NCBI GenBank assembly: GCA_029891345.1
Contig: CM056994.1
Location: 225,486,991-225,550,990 of the forward strand
Direction of reading: 5' to 3'
Source of the DNA: Dryococelus australis
Taxonomy: Eukaryota; Arthropoda; Insecta; Phasmatodea; Phasmatidae
Length of the DNA: 64,000 bases
Below are positions 54,665-64,000 of the stretch, piece after piece; the stretch's first letter is position 1, and every line of letters starts with the position of its first letter. The position numbers and the translations under genes are program-made. Below the pieces are notes generated by a model, which saw nothing but the letters and a program-made list of their open reading frames with translations, was not told where the DNA came from and did no database searches.

Positions 54665-56109
54665 CAGTAGAACCTCTCTATTACGACCTCTCACAATTCC
54701 TGTGAATAGGGTCGAAATTGGGGGAGGGGGGGGGGGGTCGTAATAAAAATGAGGACAATTTTGGGCTGATTTTGATGCACCTCTAACCCCCTATGTCCCC
54801 AAACTTGCCATTTTTGGCATGAAATTCATGTTCAATCATCTGTAGCTCATAAAAAAGCCACTTTTTTTAATTAAATATAAATATGTATACTGTAATAACT
54901 GGACGTCTCCTGTTTAATTTGATACTCAAGAAATGCATATTGGACTACCCCTTGGCGGGGTGGCAGCGAATACATTGCCGGCTTCTGCGTACACGTAGCT
55001 GGGCGAGCGCCTAGATCCTTTGCAGCGTGGCCAGGCGTGGGCATGGCAGTTTGCTACGGAAGTTTGGCCCTAGATCCTCAGGCTGGTCAGCTGTCTGTCA
55101 GTCGCGACAAGATGGTGGGCGGCGTTACAGGGCCAGTTCACTTCGTAACAGCGGCCTGGTGTTGGGAAAACATGCTGATAGATGCAATTTGTGTCATTTT
55201 GTTGAATTTATACGAAATGTAGGCAGCGTGTTGGCCTCTGCACTGGCACAATGAGGCCCGGCAATGTTTACAGGAATATAAATATTCAGTGTGGTCTACT
55301 TGAAATATTAATGGACCCGAATTTTTCATCAAAACTTTTGACGTTACCTATACACACACACACACACATGGCCTCACTCACCATAATATGGTACCGGTAA
55401 CATAAGAACACATTTTATTTGCACACGCTTATCTTTATTCACTTTACACATAAAATTGACTTCACAAGAAAGAAAAACAATTGCCCCCCATAAAAAATTT
55501 GCATATTACTTAGGCATGGGCGCACATAAACTTAAAAATAATCATTAACAAAAAGGGCATTGAATTAAATTTGAAGTTATCATACATACACTGGGTAAGA
55601 AACTAGTCTGTGTAATGTGCCGCTGTTTTTATAGCAAAAGAGAGGGATAATGGAAGCGAAAATAGACAGGGAGGGTAAGGCAGAGTTGGCGGCATGTGAC
55701 TATTAGGACAACGAATTCTTACTGACCTGGCCTGCAACTCCCCCCATCACGCTTCCACAGACAATACACCAGTATCCTTTTCAGGTATTAAGTAATTTGT
55801 TGCTTCATGCTGCTTGGGACAACAAATGTCATAGTATATGATGGTAGTTTAAGAAATGCGCGACCACTAACATCAGTAAGGGCTAGTTTTCCATAGACTG
55901 AAAACCGTGGATAAGAGAAACTAGTACCACTGTTGGAGAAAATGCCTACATAAACAAATCCACGCATAACTGAAACCGCGGTTTGCGAGGGATTACTGTA
56001 TCTATTTTTAGACGTGCCTCAAATTTTCGACTTTTTCGACCCAAACTTTTCACAGTTCCTCTGGATTGGGTCATAATAGAGAGGTGGTCGTAATAAATGG
56101 GTTTTACTG
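54665..56109 (+). mobile_element. Complete pogo-like non-autonomous transposon nested in the hAT-like copy
   Basis: Terminal inverted repeats 'cagtagaacctctctattac' (54665) and, inverted, 'cagtaaaacccatttattac' (56109), flanked by a TA duplication (54663-54664 and 56110-56111). Length 1445 bp. No transposase. An internal 'gcgagggattactgta' (55984-56000) looks like the right terminus of a second pogo-type family, and the same junction occurs at positions 2-17 of the window. A (CA)n lies at 55353-55370. Confidence 0.85.
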
Positions 56110-57015
56110 TATTAGGTTTTACAAATTTTTGCCATTTCACTAGGCTGGAAATGAACTATCTTTATATTCCAGCAAGGTTGTTTACAATAGTATATTATTG
56201 ATGAACTTGTGTAGAAACGTGGTGAAAACTAGATTTATAAAGAAAACCATTAAACACACCCACATTTATGTTCGATGTAGCATTAACAGAAATAGGGCAT
56301 ATTTCTTCTTTCTTATTGTTTGTATCTGAAGAAATAGGCACCTAATGGCAATGTTATCATGGTTGTGCAGTACCAAAAAAAAATTCTTTGTATTGTTTAT
56401 TTTGCATACCACACATTATACGGGGCCGTATAATGAAAATGTTGACTTATTTTGGTAATTCCTGGAAATTACAGCATTTTAATTGTGCAAACACATTCAG
56501 TAGTTTATAATTTTGGTACATTGATGAGTGCATGAGAGATAGACACTGTAAACGTGTACAATACTAACATGGCATCATGTTGAAATATGGTAGAACGTGT
56601 ACTTACAGCGCTAGTAGTATCGCAAGCCAGTTGCAAGAGTTTATAATGAAACGTTTGCATTTACAAAGAGTTTCATGTACTTAAACATATGGTAAACGTA
56701 TTCTGTTACAGTTTCAGAGCTACTGTAGCAATAAACTTCAAACACATACAAACAAATTTGTGATGCCTTTAGCAAATAGCACAGCAACCACTTGCACTGA
56801 ATCTCAGCATTTGCAGGATTTACTACCAAATAAACCTCGAAAATACTTATGGCTTCACACATATCACAAACTGTGGTGATCACTGAAAATAAAACATAAT
56901 GGTCACCGAAGAAAAAAATTTTCAACACCAGGGAAATAGTTTTTTTTTCCCCGATAAATAATTAATTTTTACTACAAAGAATTTTGAGATATTTTCTGAT
57001 AACCAAAATGTATAT

Positions 57016-57181
57016 TACACACACACACATGCACACACACATGCTCACATATGCACACACATGCATACACACACAAACATGTGAGTGTGCGCACATGCAT
57101 ACAGATGCCTGTGCACATACACACATGTGCATGCACAAGCACACATGCACATGTGCACATGCATGCACAGTGCACACATAT
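57016..57181. repeat. CACACATG-type microsatellite inside hAT-like copy 2
   Basis: Long CA/CATG tract at the position where copy 1 has (ATGT)n. Confidence 0.9.
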
Positions 57182-57830
57182 TGCATTATTTATTAATGGT
57201 TTCATTTTGCAGCATACTTTTTAAGTCCAATAAAAGGAGAATATAATTTAGTAAAAATGATATACTGCACTTGAAGATGAAATTATTATTTGTGTGGGAA
57301 CGATTTGTTGCGTGATTAGTGAAATTTTATTAAATTCTATTATATATTGCTTAATTTCAATGTTTACTGATAGCTATTTGACTTAGAAACTATTAGCATG
57401 TCTTTACAAAATCTCACTATTTGATTTGAAAATTTTTGAACATCAAAATCTATTATGTGGTAGAGACAAGAAGTATGATAGATGTTGCTGATGGTGGTGA
57501 CAATGGTGAGACTGGTCTGGGAACTGCAAAGAAGCCAGAGCCTCTCTCTGGCACCAGTGCCCGAGGATTGGTTCACTCCCCAATGGAGGGCATCCCTCCA
57601 CCTAATGGTGGTGAGTCCTGCACTGCTCCCCGACTCAGTGAAGCCCAGATAAGTGACAGTATCGCTGGTAGCCAGATGTTCAGCCGAGTTGGGTAATGTT
57701 TCCAACTTGGTGAGCTGCTTGTATCCGTAGGGATAGTGGGAAGCCTCGCTATGCCTACTCTAAGAGAAGCTGTGTTATCGCTGGCAACCATGTCTCTTCT
57801 CTTTTGAGTAGGATATGTAGTGAGAGTTTG

Positions 57831-57855
57831 TTCTCAGCACTAACGGTGCTGAGAA
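57831..57855. repeat. Perfect hairpin, 10-bp stem and 5-nt loop
   Basis: 'ttctcagcac' - 'taacg' - 'gtgctgagaa'. It lies just left of the LTR-like block at 57980-58810. Confidence 0.85.
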
Positions 57856-57979
57856 GTGGTGCATTTGATGGTAACTCGTTACACAGACAGAGGTAGAGAG
57901 CAGCTCTCATTTTGGCTAGTGTGAGCCTGAAGGGCTTCAGGACACTAAGATTCTGTTTGAGCTTGGGAGGGTAGCAGAT

Positions 57980-58810
57980 TGTTGGGTAGCAGCAAGGTGA
58001 ACAAAATGGTAAATAACCAAGGTATGTTTTGTATGGGTTTATTGAGAATAAACCACATATAACCCAGCCTGTGCCTAGGATGCCTTAAAAGCAGGGGTAA
58101 CCCTACTGCTAAGAATGTCAATTACTTGTGCAGGGATGGTGGGGTGGGGGTGACCTCTGTCCTGCAAAGTTCTAGGTGCTCGGCGTAGTTGTGCCAGCAC
58201 TTTGGTACGGACTCACTATTCTTAGACTGGTAGAAGCTTCTCGAGAGGGGCATTCGAGTGTGCAGAGCATCGGAGATGGTCTTCAAGGTGTATCTTGCAG
58301 GAAGGCATTTGGCAGATGGCTGAACTGCATGGTAATTGAGCAGCTAGTATCTGCTAGGCAGCAGACAAGAACTGCCTTGTTAGGGTTGGGCGCAAGGACG
58401 TAGACTACATAGACTGGTTGAGAACTCAACAACTTAGAGTACTGCCGGAGGTACAGTGTTGGTGCAGTGCCAAAGAAACTGCTCTGAAGGGCCTGAGTGA
58501 GCCCTATTTATACCAGTTTGGCTAGGGGTGAGTGAGAGAGAGAGAACAATGGAGGAGAAAGAGCTTGTTTCTCCGCTGCATGAGTGGGATGCGTGTTCAG
58601 TACCCCTGGTCGGAAGGCTGGTCCAAGGGGCAGAATACAACCAAACTTCAAAGGCAGGTGTGCATGCAGTGCAGGTTGTCTGTGTCTAGTTGGCAGTAGA
58701 CCTCACAGGCCCACATGAAGGTGACAGCACTGATGCTGTGGGATTCTGGCAGCTGTGTGGCTTAGTGTGGAGGTAGGGGGACTGCAGCTGAGGCGGAGGC
58801 TCAAAAGGAA
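57980..58810 (-). mobile_element. LTR-like block (solo LTR candidate)
   Basis: Minus strand: purine/pyrimidine-rich U3, TATA box TATAAATA (58512-58505), then about 470 nt to a polyadenylation signal AATAAA (58043-58038). This is the layout of an LTR. No internal retrotransposon genes adjoin it and no target duplication was confirmed. I see no LTR-borne ORF here. Confidence 0.35.
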
Positions 58811-60451
58811 TTGTAGATATTGCCCATGTTGTGTTATCTATACAGAATGATAGCATATAGATGTTTTAATTTTTTTACACTTTCCAAGGGACTAGGGAAA
58901 ATATTCCAAAATGCAGGAAAATGTAAAAACTATGACATTTATGCTGTATAAACAGAAGGTACTGAAAAGTGTAGCTGTAAATGCACATAATTAGTAAGTA
59001 ACTTCCACACTTGTTGTTCATCAAGAAATGTCTGTAGTTTCAACGACAAAGTCCATGCTTCTCTTTATGTAGTAGGCTGGATTAAATCCCTTTGCCCCCC
59101 GAATATTGGAGTTCCAATAAATACATTTCAGGAAGTGACGGGGATCTGTATGGCAAGCATGGCACCAATCCATAGATTACGTGGTACACGGTAGATGTGA
59201 ACACTACACCGGTACAGATTCCTAGTGGAGAAATAAACTTGTGCAGCACTTCATTCAAAGAGATGTATCACATGCACTTAAGTTATTCATGGCTTTAAAT
59301 AGACATGATGAAAAGTAAATATTTAGGTTTTCTTACACTTCGATCAAATCACAAAATCAATCTTATCAAGTCTGGTTTAACATTCAATTCCACAGAAGAA
59401 CATTCCTGCAATTAAAAATATTACGAATTTGGGGAAATACATCATCACTTTAAACATTTTTTTACTTGAAATGTGAATAATTGTAATCTTTTGAATTTTA
59501 AATGCATTTTTGTATTATCGTTGAAATGTTATGAGTTCTGCAGTTTCATCACAATAGCCTGTACTTCTGGTGTTATGCCTGGGCCACCATGATGCTGAGT
59601 GCCATGACATTCCATACCTGCTGTTGTCTAGGACGTACTTCGAGCATCTCTGTGAGATTGCCACCTCGTGGTTAGTAACCTGCCTACCTTGATAGTCTTG
59701 CTCGAAAATGGGTGAATACACCATCTCAGCAAAGATTGAGCAGACAAGGCAGGTACTGAAGACAAGTCTCTGTTGCACAAAAGATGGTAACCCCATCTAT
59801 CCAGCTATCTCATTCCGTCTCTTGCTTGCCACGCACTCAGGGCCCTTGGAATAGTGGTGCAGATGCCAAAATTGTGATAGTTCACTGGAGACATTTTTTT
59901 TCATCCTGAGCTCTATGCTTTCCAGGGTTGTATCTCAAAACCGCTTGCGCAGTCTTATAAGTTTAAGTTCACTTTGGTTGTACTGTACGTTAACTTGCTT
60001 TTAAACTTGAGTTTTTCAATGCATACCGGCATTTTACTATCACATGCACATATGAATATATTAATAACAACATTTTGAAACACTGCCTTTAAGTGGCACG
60101 TCTCCACCAGATTTAGTTACCATATTCACCTGAAGATGAGACAAGAGTTTTTAGTTTAAAAAGTATTTTAAACTGCCACTTTGGAGAGTGGACAAAATTC
60201 TGTGGCACACAAATCCCGAACAGACCAGGATGAAAGATGCATGAAAGAATGTGCCAGACTCAGTCCACTCTTCCCCACAGGGCCTAAGTCTTCCAAAGTT
60301 ATGGTACTATCCAGAGAGACTGCCCCAATTTACGGAGGCAAATGCAGGGGGCTGGGCACAAGTAATAGTGGGACATAATCTAAAGACGCTGACAAGCTGG
60401 GTGTAAAACCATATTGAGGGAAGCAAGAATACAGCATGAAAAGGAATAAGT
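58811..60451. other. No gene recognised
   Basis: Contains a fragment 'ttaccatattcacctgaaga' (60117-60136) like the terminus of the transposon at 30423, and a 93-codon minus frame (59796-59515) that I cannot assign. Confidence 0.35.
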
Positions 60452-60880
60452 TTGGAAATCCAGTTGGCCATGAGTTCCAGCAAAGTAAACAACACTTGTG
60501 AAGTAGCTGTCGTACAAGAAGCAGGGGAGAGCAAGGATCCACCAAGAATTACAGTACAGGGAGAAGGCAGGAAAATGCTGGACACCCTTGACACAGTGGC
60601 AAGTGCAAATTTTATTTCCCAGTCCGCATTACCAACACAGCAGAACCACCATCCTGCAAGCCAAGGAAACTATCCACGTGGTGCAAGAAGGAGCTTAGCT
60701 TGAAACTTAGGGGTCAACCTGTCTCGACATGATAGTAGGGGGCGAGATCATCTTGACCCCACTGTTGCCCACTGACTGCGAGAAACAGTCATTTTGGGTC
60801 AGCCATGGCTAGTGGTGCAACACACCATGATTGATTGCCACCAGGGCCAGGTTTACCTAGGTGCCATCAAGTGCAGGTCA
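60452..60880 (+). pseudogene. Aspartic protease remnant of a fourth gypsy lineage (Gypsy-E)
   Basis: 'MLDTLDTVASANFIS' (60573-60617) keeps the retropepsin turn, with G replaced by V (D-T-V instead of D-T-G). About 60 residues on, in another frame, 'VILGQPWLVVQHTMIDCHQG' (60792-60851) is the hydrophobic LG-x-PWL end segment typical of gypsy proteases. No RT follows; the next element feature is an LTR, so the rest of pol is deleted. Confidence 0.7.
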
Positions 60881-61128
60881 GTAATGTTGAAGTATCCCGA
60901 GGCATAGAACAGCAACAAGGCATCATGGGAGAATAATTGATCCACCAGGTTTAGGAGTGAGTTATGGAACATTTAGTTGCCATTATAAATAATAACCATG
61001 TAGTGTTTGATTATCAAGGGAAGTTATGACAAGCGTCCAGTTGACGTATGCCAACATACTGCACTGTGCAGATGCGCACTCTACAGATGACTTTGTCCCA
61101 TCTACGAGCCACGTGAGCTCGGGTGAAA

Positions 61129-61136
61129 TATATAAG
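61129..61136 (+). promoter_or_regulatory. TATA-like box of the Gypsy-E LTR
   Basis: TATATAAG about 105 nt from the inferred LTR start, followed about 140 nt later by AATAAA. Confidence 0.35.
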
Positions 61137-61499
61137 CAGCAAATCAAATTTAATGTATCAAGCTAAGAAAGTTTATTGTTGCTCCAGAGTGAATGATGCA
61201 AGCCTTATAATATAATAATTGTAGAATCATTATGTTTTGCAAGCACAGCGTGCAGATGAGATGATTCTAATAAAGTGGGGTCCTTGATAGCAAAAGACTT
61301 TAGTCAAAAATGTATATTTCAAAGCTTTATTACAGATTCACCACTCTACATACAGACTTCTGTCCGCTACAACAGTTTGCCACCATCTCCTGCTTCTCTC
61401 ACATCACATTGCATATATCCTTTTCAGTGTCACGTGCTTACCCACGTCAATGCCAAGGGTCGACCCCTAGTGATCATCGGGTCACGTCTGCCAGGACGG

Positions 61500-61680
61500 T
61501 GACCCACCGGTCTTATGACTGGACAGTACATATTTGTTTGTCTAGACCAGTAATCAACAAACCTCATGTTCCCGGGCATGTCACCCAGGGTGGTCCTGCT
61601 GGAGCGCATGACTGGTTGGTACATATTGGCCAGTCTAAGTTAACAATAAACATGGTAGCCGCGTCGCCAGGCGTCCGGTG
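61500..61680 (+). repeat. Diverged ~93-bp tandem repeat in the Gypsy-E LTR
   Basis: 'ttatgactggacagtacata' (61513) and 'gcatgactggttggtacata' (61606) begin two units that also share 'tcta' and 'aacctcatg'/'aaacatggta' blocks. The left LTR (1320-1700) has a different tandem repeat in a similar place. Confidence 0.5.
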
Positions 61681-62708
61681 ACTCATCCCATATGACCCCG
61701 AGTTATACACACAGACAAGCAATAGTGCCTTTCCTACTCAGTCCCAACATACACCTTAAGGCTAATCACTAGTTGCTTCCTTAAGGCAACTCTCTAGCCT
61801 ACACAAAATATAACACAATAATACTTAGTAATATAGTCAATCACATCTCTTCAATGAGGGTAAGGCGTGTGGGGCGGAACATACTCCTCCCCCTTTAATG
61901 ATACGAAATTACAAGGGAATTTTGAATTATCGCTGCTTGGTTCTTACTTGTCTAGCCTTCTTTGACGCTTCCAATTCACTCATCACTATAGCTTGGTCTA
62001 ACTGCCTACATGTCAAATGCATTATTTAGTAAAACATATTTCTTTTTTAGTCAAATTTGTAACTAATATTTTATTTCTTGATCAGAACCTAATGTTAGGC
62101 CTTTAAGTAACGTAGGAGCACTTTGTTTTGTCTGAGGAAAAGTAGGTCAACTCTCATATTACGACTAAGGTAAATACTCACAAACTAAGTGGCAAACCGA
62201 GTTTTGTCAGTCGATAGATCTTCTAGAGCACTCAAATCACCCTAGGACTCCTCCGTACGTGGAATTGAGTCAATTTAAGTATCTCCCTACTCCACCACCG
62301 TTGGTAACAGCCGGATTGGAGAGAGAAGTGCTTAGCCACACGACCTGCTACGGAAACCACACCTGGGCATCTTGTGCATAAAACGACATGACTTTATCCA
62401 AAGCTTTGTTTCCACTACTGTAAAGACTGGAAATTTCATCTACCACTGGCAACGGCCAGATCATCATACCACTTCACATCTATATTCTTCAAACTCAACA
62501 TCCTACAACACCTCAATCCTTGTATGGCTAGACAAAATGTTATACATTTGGTCAACATTGAATTTGTAAGAGAAGAGTGTGATATCACATCGTAAAGCCA
62601 GAGTGTCCAGAAGTACACAATCAGATCTGTATACTCGACGTAGCTTCATAAGTTTTGCACTCTCAACTTTTGTAATCTTTAATTTTCCTCATACTGTAGT
62701 TCCTTAAG

Positions 62709-63169
62709 GGCAGAGTCAAACATCGGCTGAAAGAGGAACCTAAATACCTCGTAGAGAAAATAGGTAAAATACTTCCCTTAGAATCAGATAGCACTACTCC
62801 ATTATTTTCTCCCCCAATTAAACTGTCTGGTAATCAGCATCCCGTCGATCAGTTGATTCTACAATACGCAGATACTATTTTAGGTCTAGACATACATTGG
62901 TTTTGAAACCCCATTTCAGAAGACCCCTCCCCCCACCATCACCTAGTCACCACAGCAGACTCAGCACCACTTCGTCGCAGCCAGCGCCGGCCGCTGTTCA
63001 GCTACCAGCTGCCTCAGCGCATCAGTCAGCCAGGAGGAGCATGCAGTATCCTGTCATCAAAAAGGTACTGTCTTGGCGCAGGGTAGTGTGTGTGACCTCC
63101 GACTTTGTGCCTATTAGAATACCGACTAGGCCAACCCTATACACTAGACGAGTACCTGAACATATGTAA
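62709..63169 (+). pseudogene. LTR-borne ORF, family member B
   Basis: The first frame from 62709 reads 'RVKHRLKEEPKYLVEKIG' and 'TTPLFSPPIKLSGNQHPV', ending at a stop near 62905. After a frameshift around 62890 a second frame runs to TAA at 63167 with a proline/serine-rich middle and the end 'RRVVCVTSDFVPIRIPTRP'. 'LFSPPIK..HP' parallels 'LFEPPTRV..HP' at 1699-2250, and the end parallels 'RRGIKIVGPDFVPNRQLMRP'. Order of motifs is the same. Unknown function. Confidence 0.45.
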
Positions 63170-63300
63170 GATTATTCCCTTTATCCTAATGCCCCCTGCA
63201 ACACTGTCATCATGTTGGTTGAAGAAAACAAAAGTAATAAAGACCATGTCACCCTATAAAAAAAGTCTGTAGTATTAAATTTGTCGTCGAGATTAACATT

Positions 63301-64000
63301 CCCAGTTATCAAATCAGGCCAGACACAAATAAGCCCTCAGCATAAAATCTTGTCCCATTGCCGAGAACCCCCACATTAGCCGGTGCTTGTTGAATTCAAG
63401 CTTATTACGTAAACCTCCTTCTACAGGACATGAACATCCTCAGATTTCCAAGGGCTTGTGTTTGTCCTCCGATGGTAATACGGGGGGATTAAGTATTTAT
63501 GACGTAACCATTTCGTGGGTAACTTGTGTTGATAGGACGCTTGTTAAAATCAAATGCTTCTACGTGTTTTTGTCAGCCTTCCTTTAGTGATGCTCATCGT
63601 AAGGCGTAAAGACCTCCCAGGTATTATTCCTATAAAAAGTTAGGTAAAACAGGTTTCAAATGTAATTTAGCATAGAAATACATTTTACAGACCCTCAATA
63701 TTTTCATTTAAACAAATATATACAGCATTTGGCATATCTTACTCAAGTGTACGCCACCTTGACTGTTTATGTAATGAATATAGAGGGAACTCAGCCAAAG
63801 GAAGCATAACATTATTAAAGTTTGATGAGCTTCACATGTGACGATGTAATGTGCTAAATCGTTCTTCAACAAAAGTTTGTCCGGAATCTGGCTCCGGGTT
63901 AAGGCTATTGTGGGGCTGGGACACTCAGTAGGTCATGCCGTTCATCTAAGGACTGTTGTGGTTTTGATTGAGGATGATGTAATCCAAGGGGGAATTTTGT
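63301..64000. other. No gene recognised
   Basis: AT-rich sequence to the end of the window; the 66-codon frame at 63387-63587 has no motif. Confidence 0.35.

Larger units (their letters stand above)
54449..57458 (+). mobile_element. hAT-like DNA transposon, copy 2, interrupted by a pogo-like insertion
   Basis: Left end 'aggggtgtgggatattcaaa', like the left end of copy 1 (20390). Interior blocks match copy 1 in the same order on both sides of the insertion: 'agcgctagtag' (56609; 21100 in copy 1), 'gttgcaag', 'tttacaaag', 'aaaataaaac', and the segment after the microsatellite. The right end (57418-57458) is degraded ('actatttgatttgaaaattt'). Removing 54665-56109 leaves about 1.56 kb, near the 1.75 kb of copy 1. 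Confidence 0.75.
61020..63300 (+). mobile_element. Long LTR of Gypsy-E (3' LTR)
   Basis: Begins after a purine-rich 'caagggaag' (61013-61021) with 'ttatgacaagcgtccagttg'. The phrase 'gttgacgtatg' is like the start of the Gypsy-M LTR ('ttgacgcatg'). TATA-like TATATAAG lies at 61129-61136 and AATAAA at about 61270-61275. An ORF of the LTR family ends at 63169. The end point near 63300 is a guess by analogy (about 130 nt after the ORF). Confidence 0.4.

Noticed and set aside
56962..57205. Cysteine/valine-rich frame
   Set aside because: Translation of the CACACATG microsatellite, although the cysteine spacing looks motif-like.
59515..59796. 93-codon minus frame as a host exon
   Set aside because: No splice sites fitting the frame and no recognised motif.

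Overview
The window looks like nuclear DNA of an invertebrate animal, most likely an arthropod with a large repeat-rich genome. The evidence is AT-rich spacer, eukaryotic splice signals, two exons of the Rho exchange factor Vav (39622-39741 and 39826-39942, + strand), and many decayed transposons. There are no prokaryotic operons, rRNA genes, CRISPR arrays or complete tRNA genes. The only host gene I can support is Vav. Nearly everything else lies in intergenic or intronic DNA built from mobile elements.

Layout. 1-141: end of a pogo-like DNA transposon. 430-2275: long LTR on + carrying an ORF near its 3' end. 2571-7242 (-) and 7393-12966 (+): two decayed Ty3/gypsy elements of one family, head to head around a 150-bp spacer. 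15372-16741 (-): gag of a related gypsy element. 18540-18990: broken acidic ORF. 20390-22138: hAT-like element with an internal (ATGT)n tract. 22435-22730 and 23590-23757: microsatellites. 27833-29225: tandem array of about 285-bp units. 30423-31430: transposon with inverted termini. 33330-36006 (+): 5'-truncated LINE. 37412-37574: minisatellite ending in an inverted copy of itself. 38150-38720: Tc1 relic. 39622-39942: Vav exons. 40715-51490 (-): third gypsy element with direct LTR-like ends. 54449-57458: second hAT-like copy, split by a complete 1445-bp pogo-like insertion with a TA target duplication. 57980-58810 (-): LTR-like block. 60452-63300 (+): remnant of a further gypsy element (protease plus long LTR).

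Two features stand out. First, the gypsy Gag proteins here carry PHD-like zinc fingers (C-x4-C ... C-x2-C-x4-H-x2-C) at the N-terminus, in addition to a C-terminal zinc knuckle. The pattern recurs in four gag copies and one isolated ORF. Second, a related protein (motif LFxPP, conserved C-terminus) appears to be encoded inside the LTRs. In the three cases with a recognisable primer-binding site, its stop codon lies about 130-140 nt before that site. I know of no description of such an LTR-borne ORF in this group, so it is the best candidate for a new system. All copies are broken by stops or frameshifts, and reading frames were followed by eye, so boundaries are approximate.
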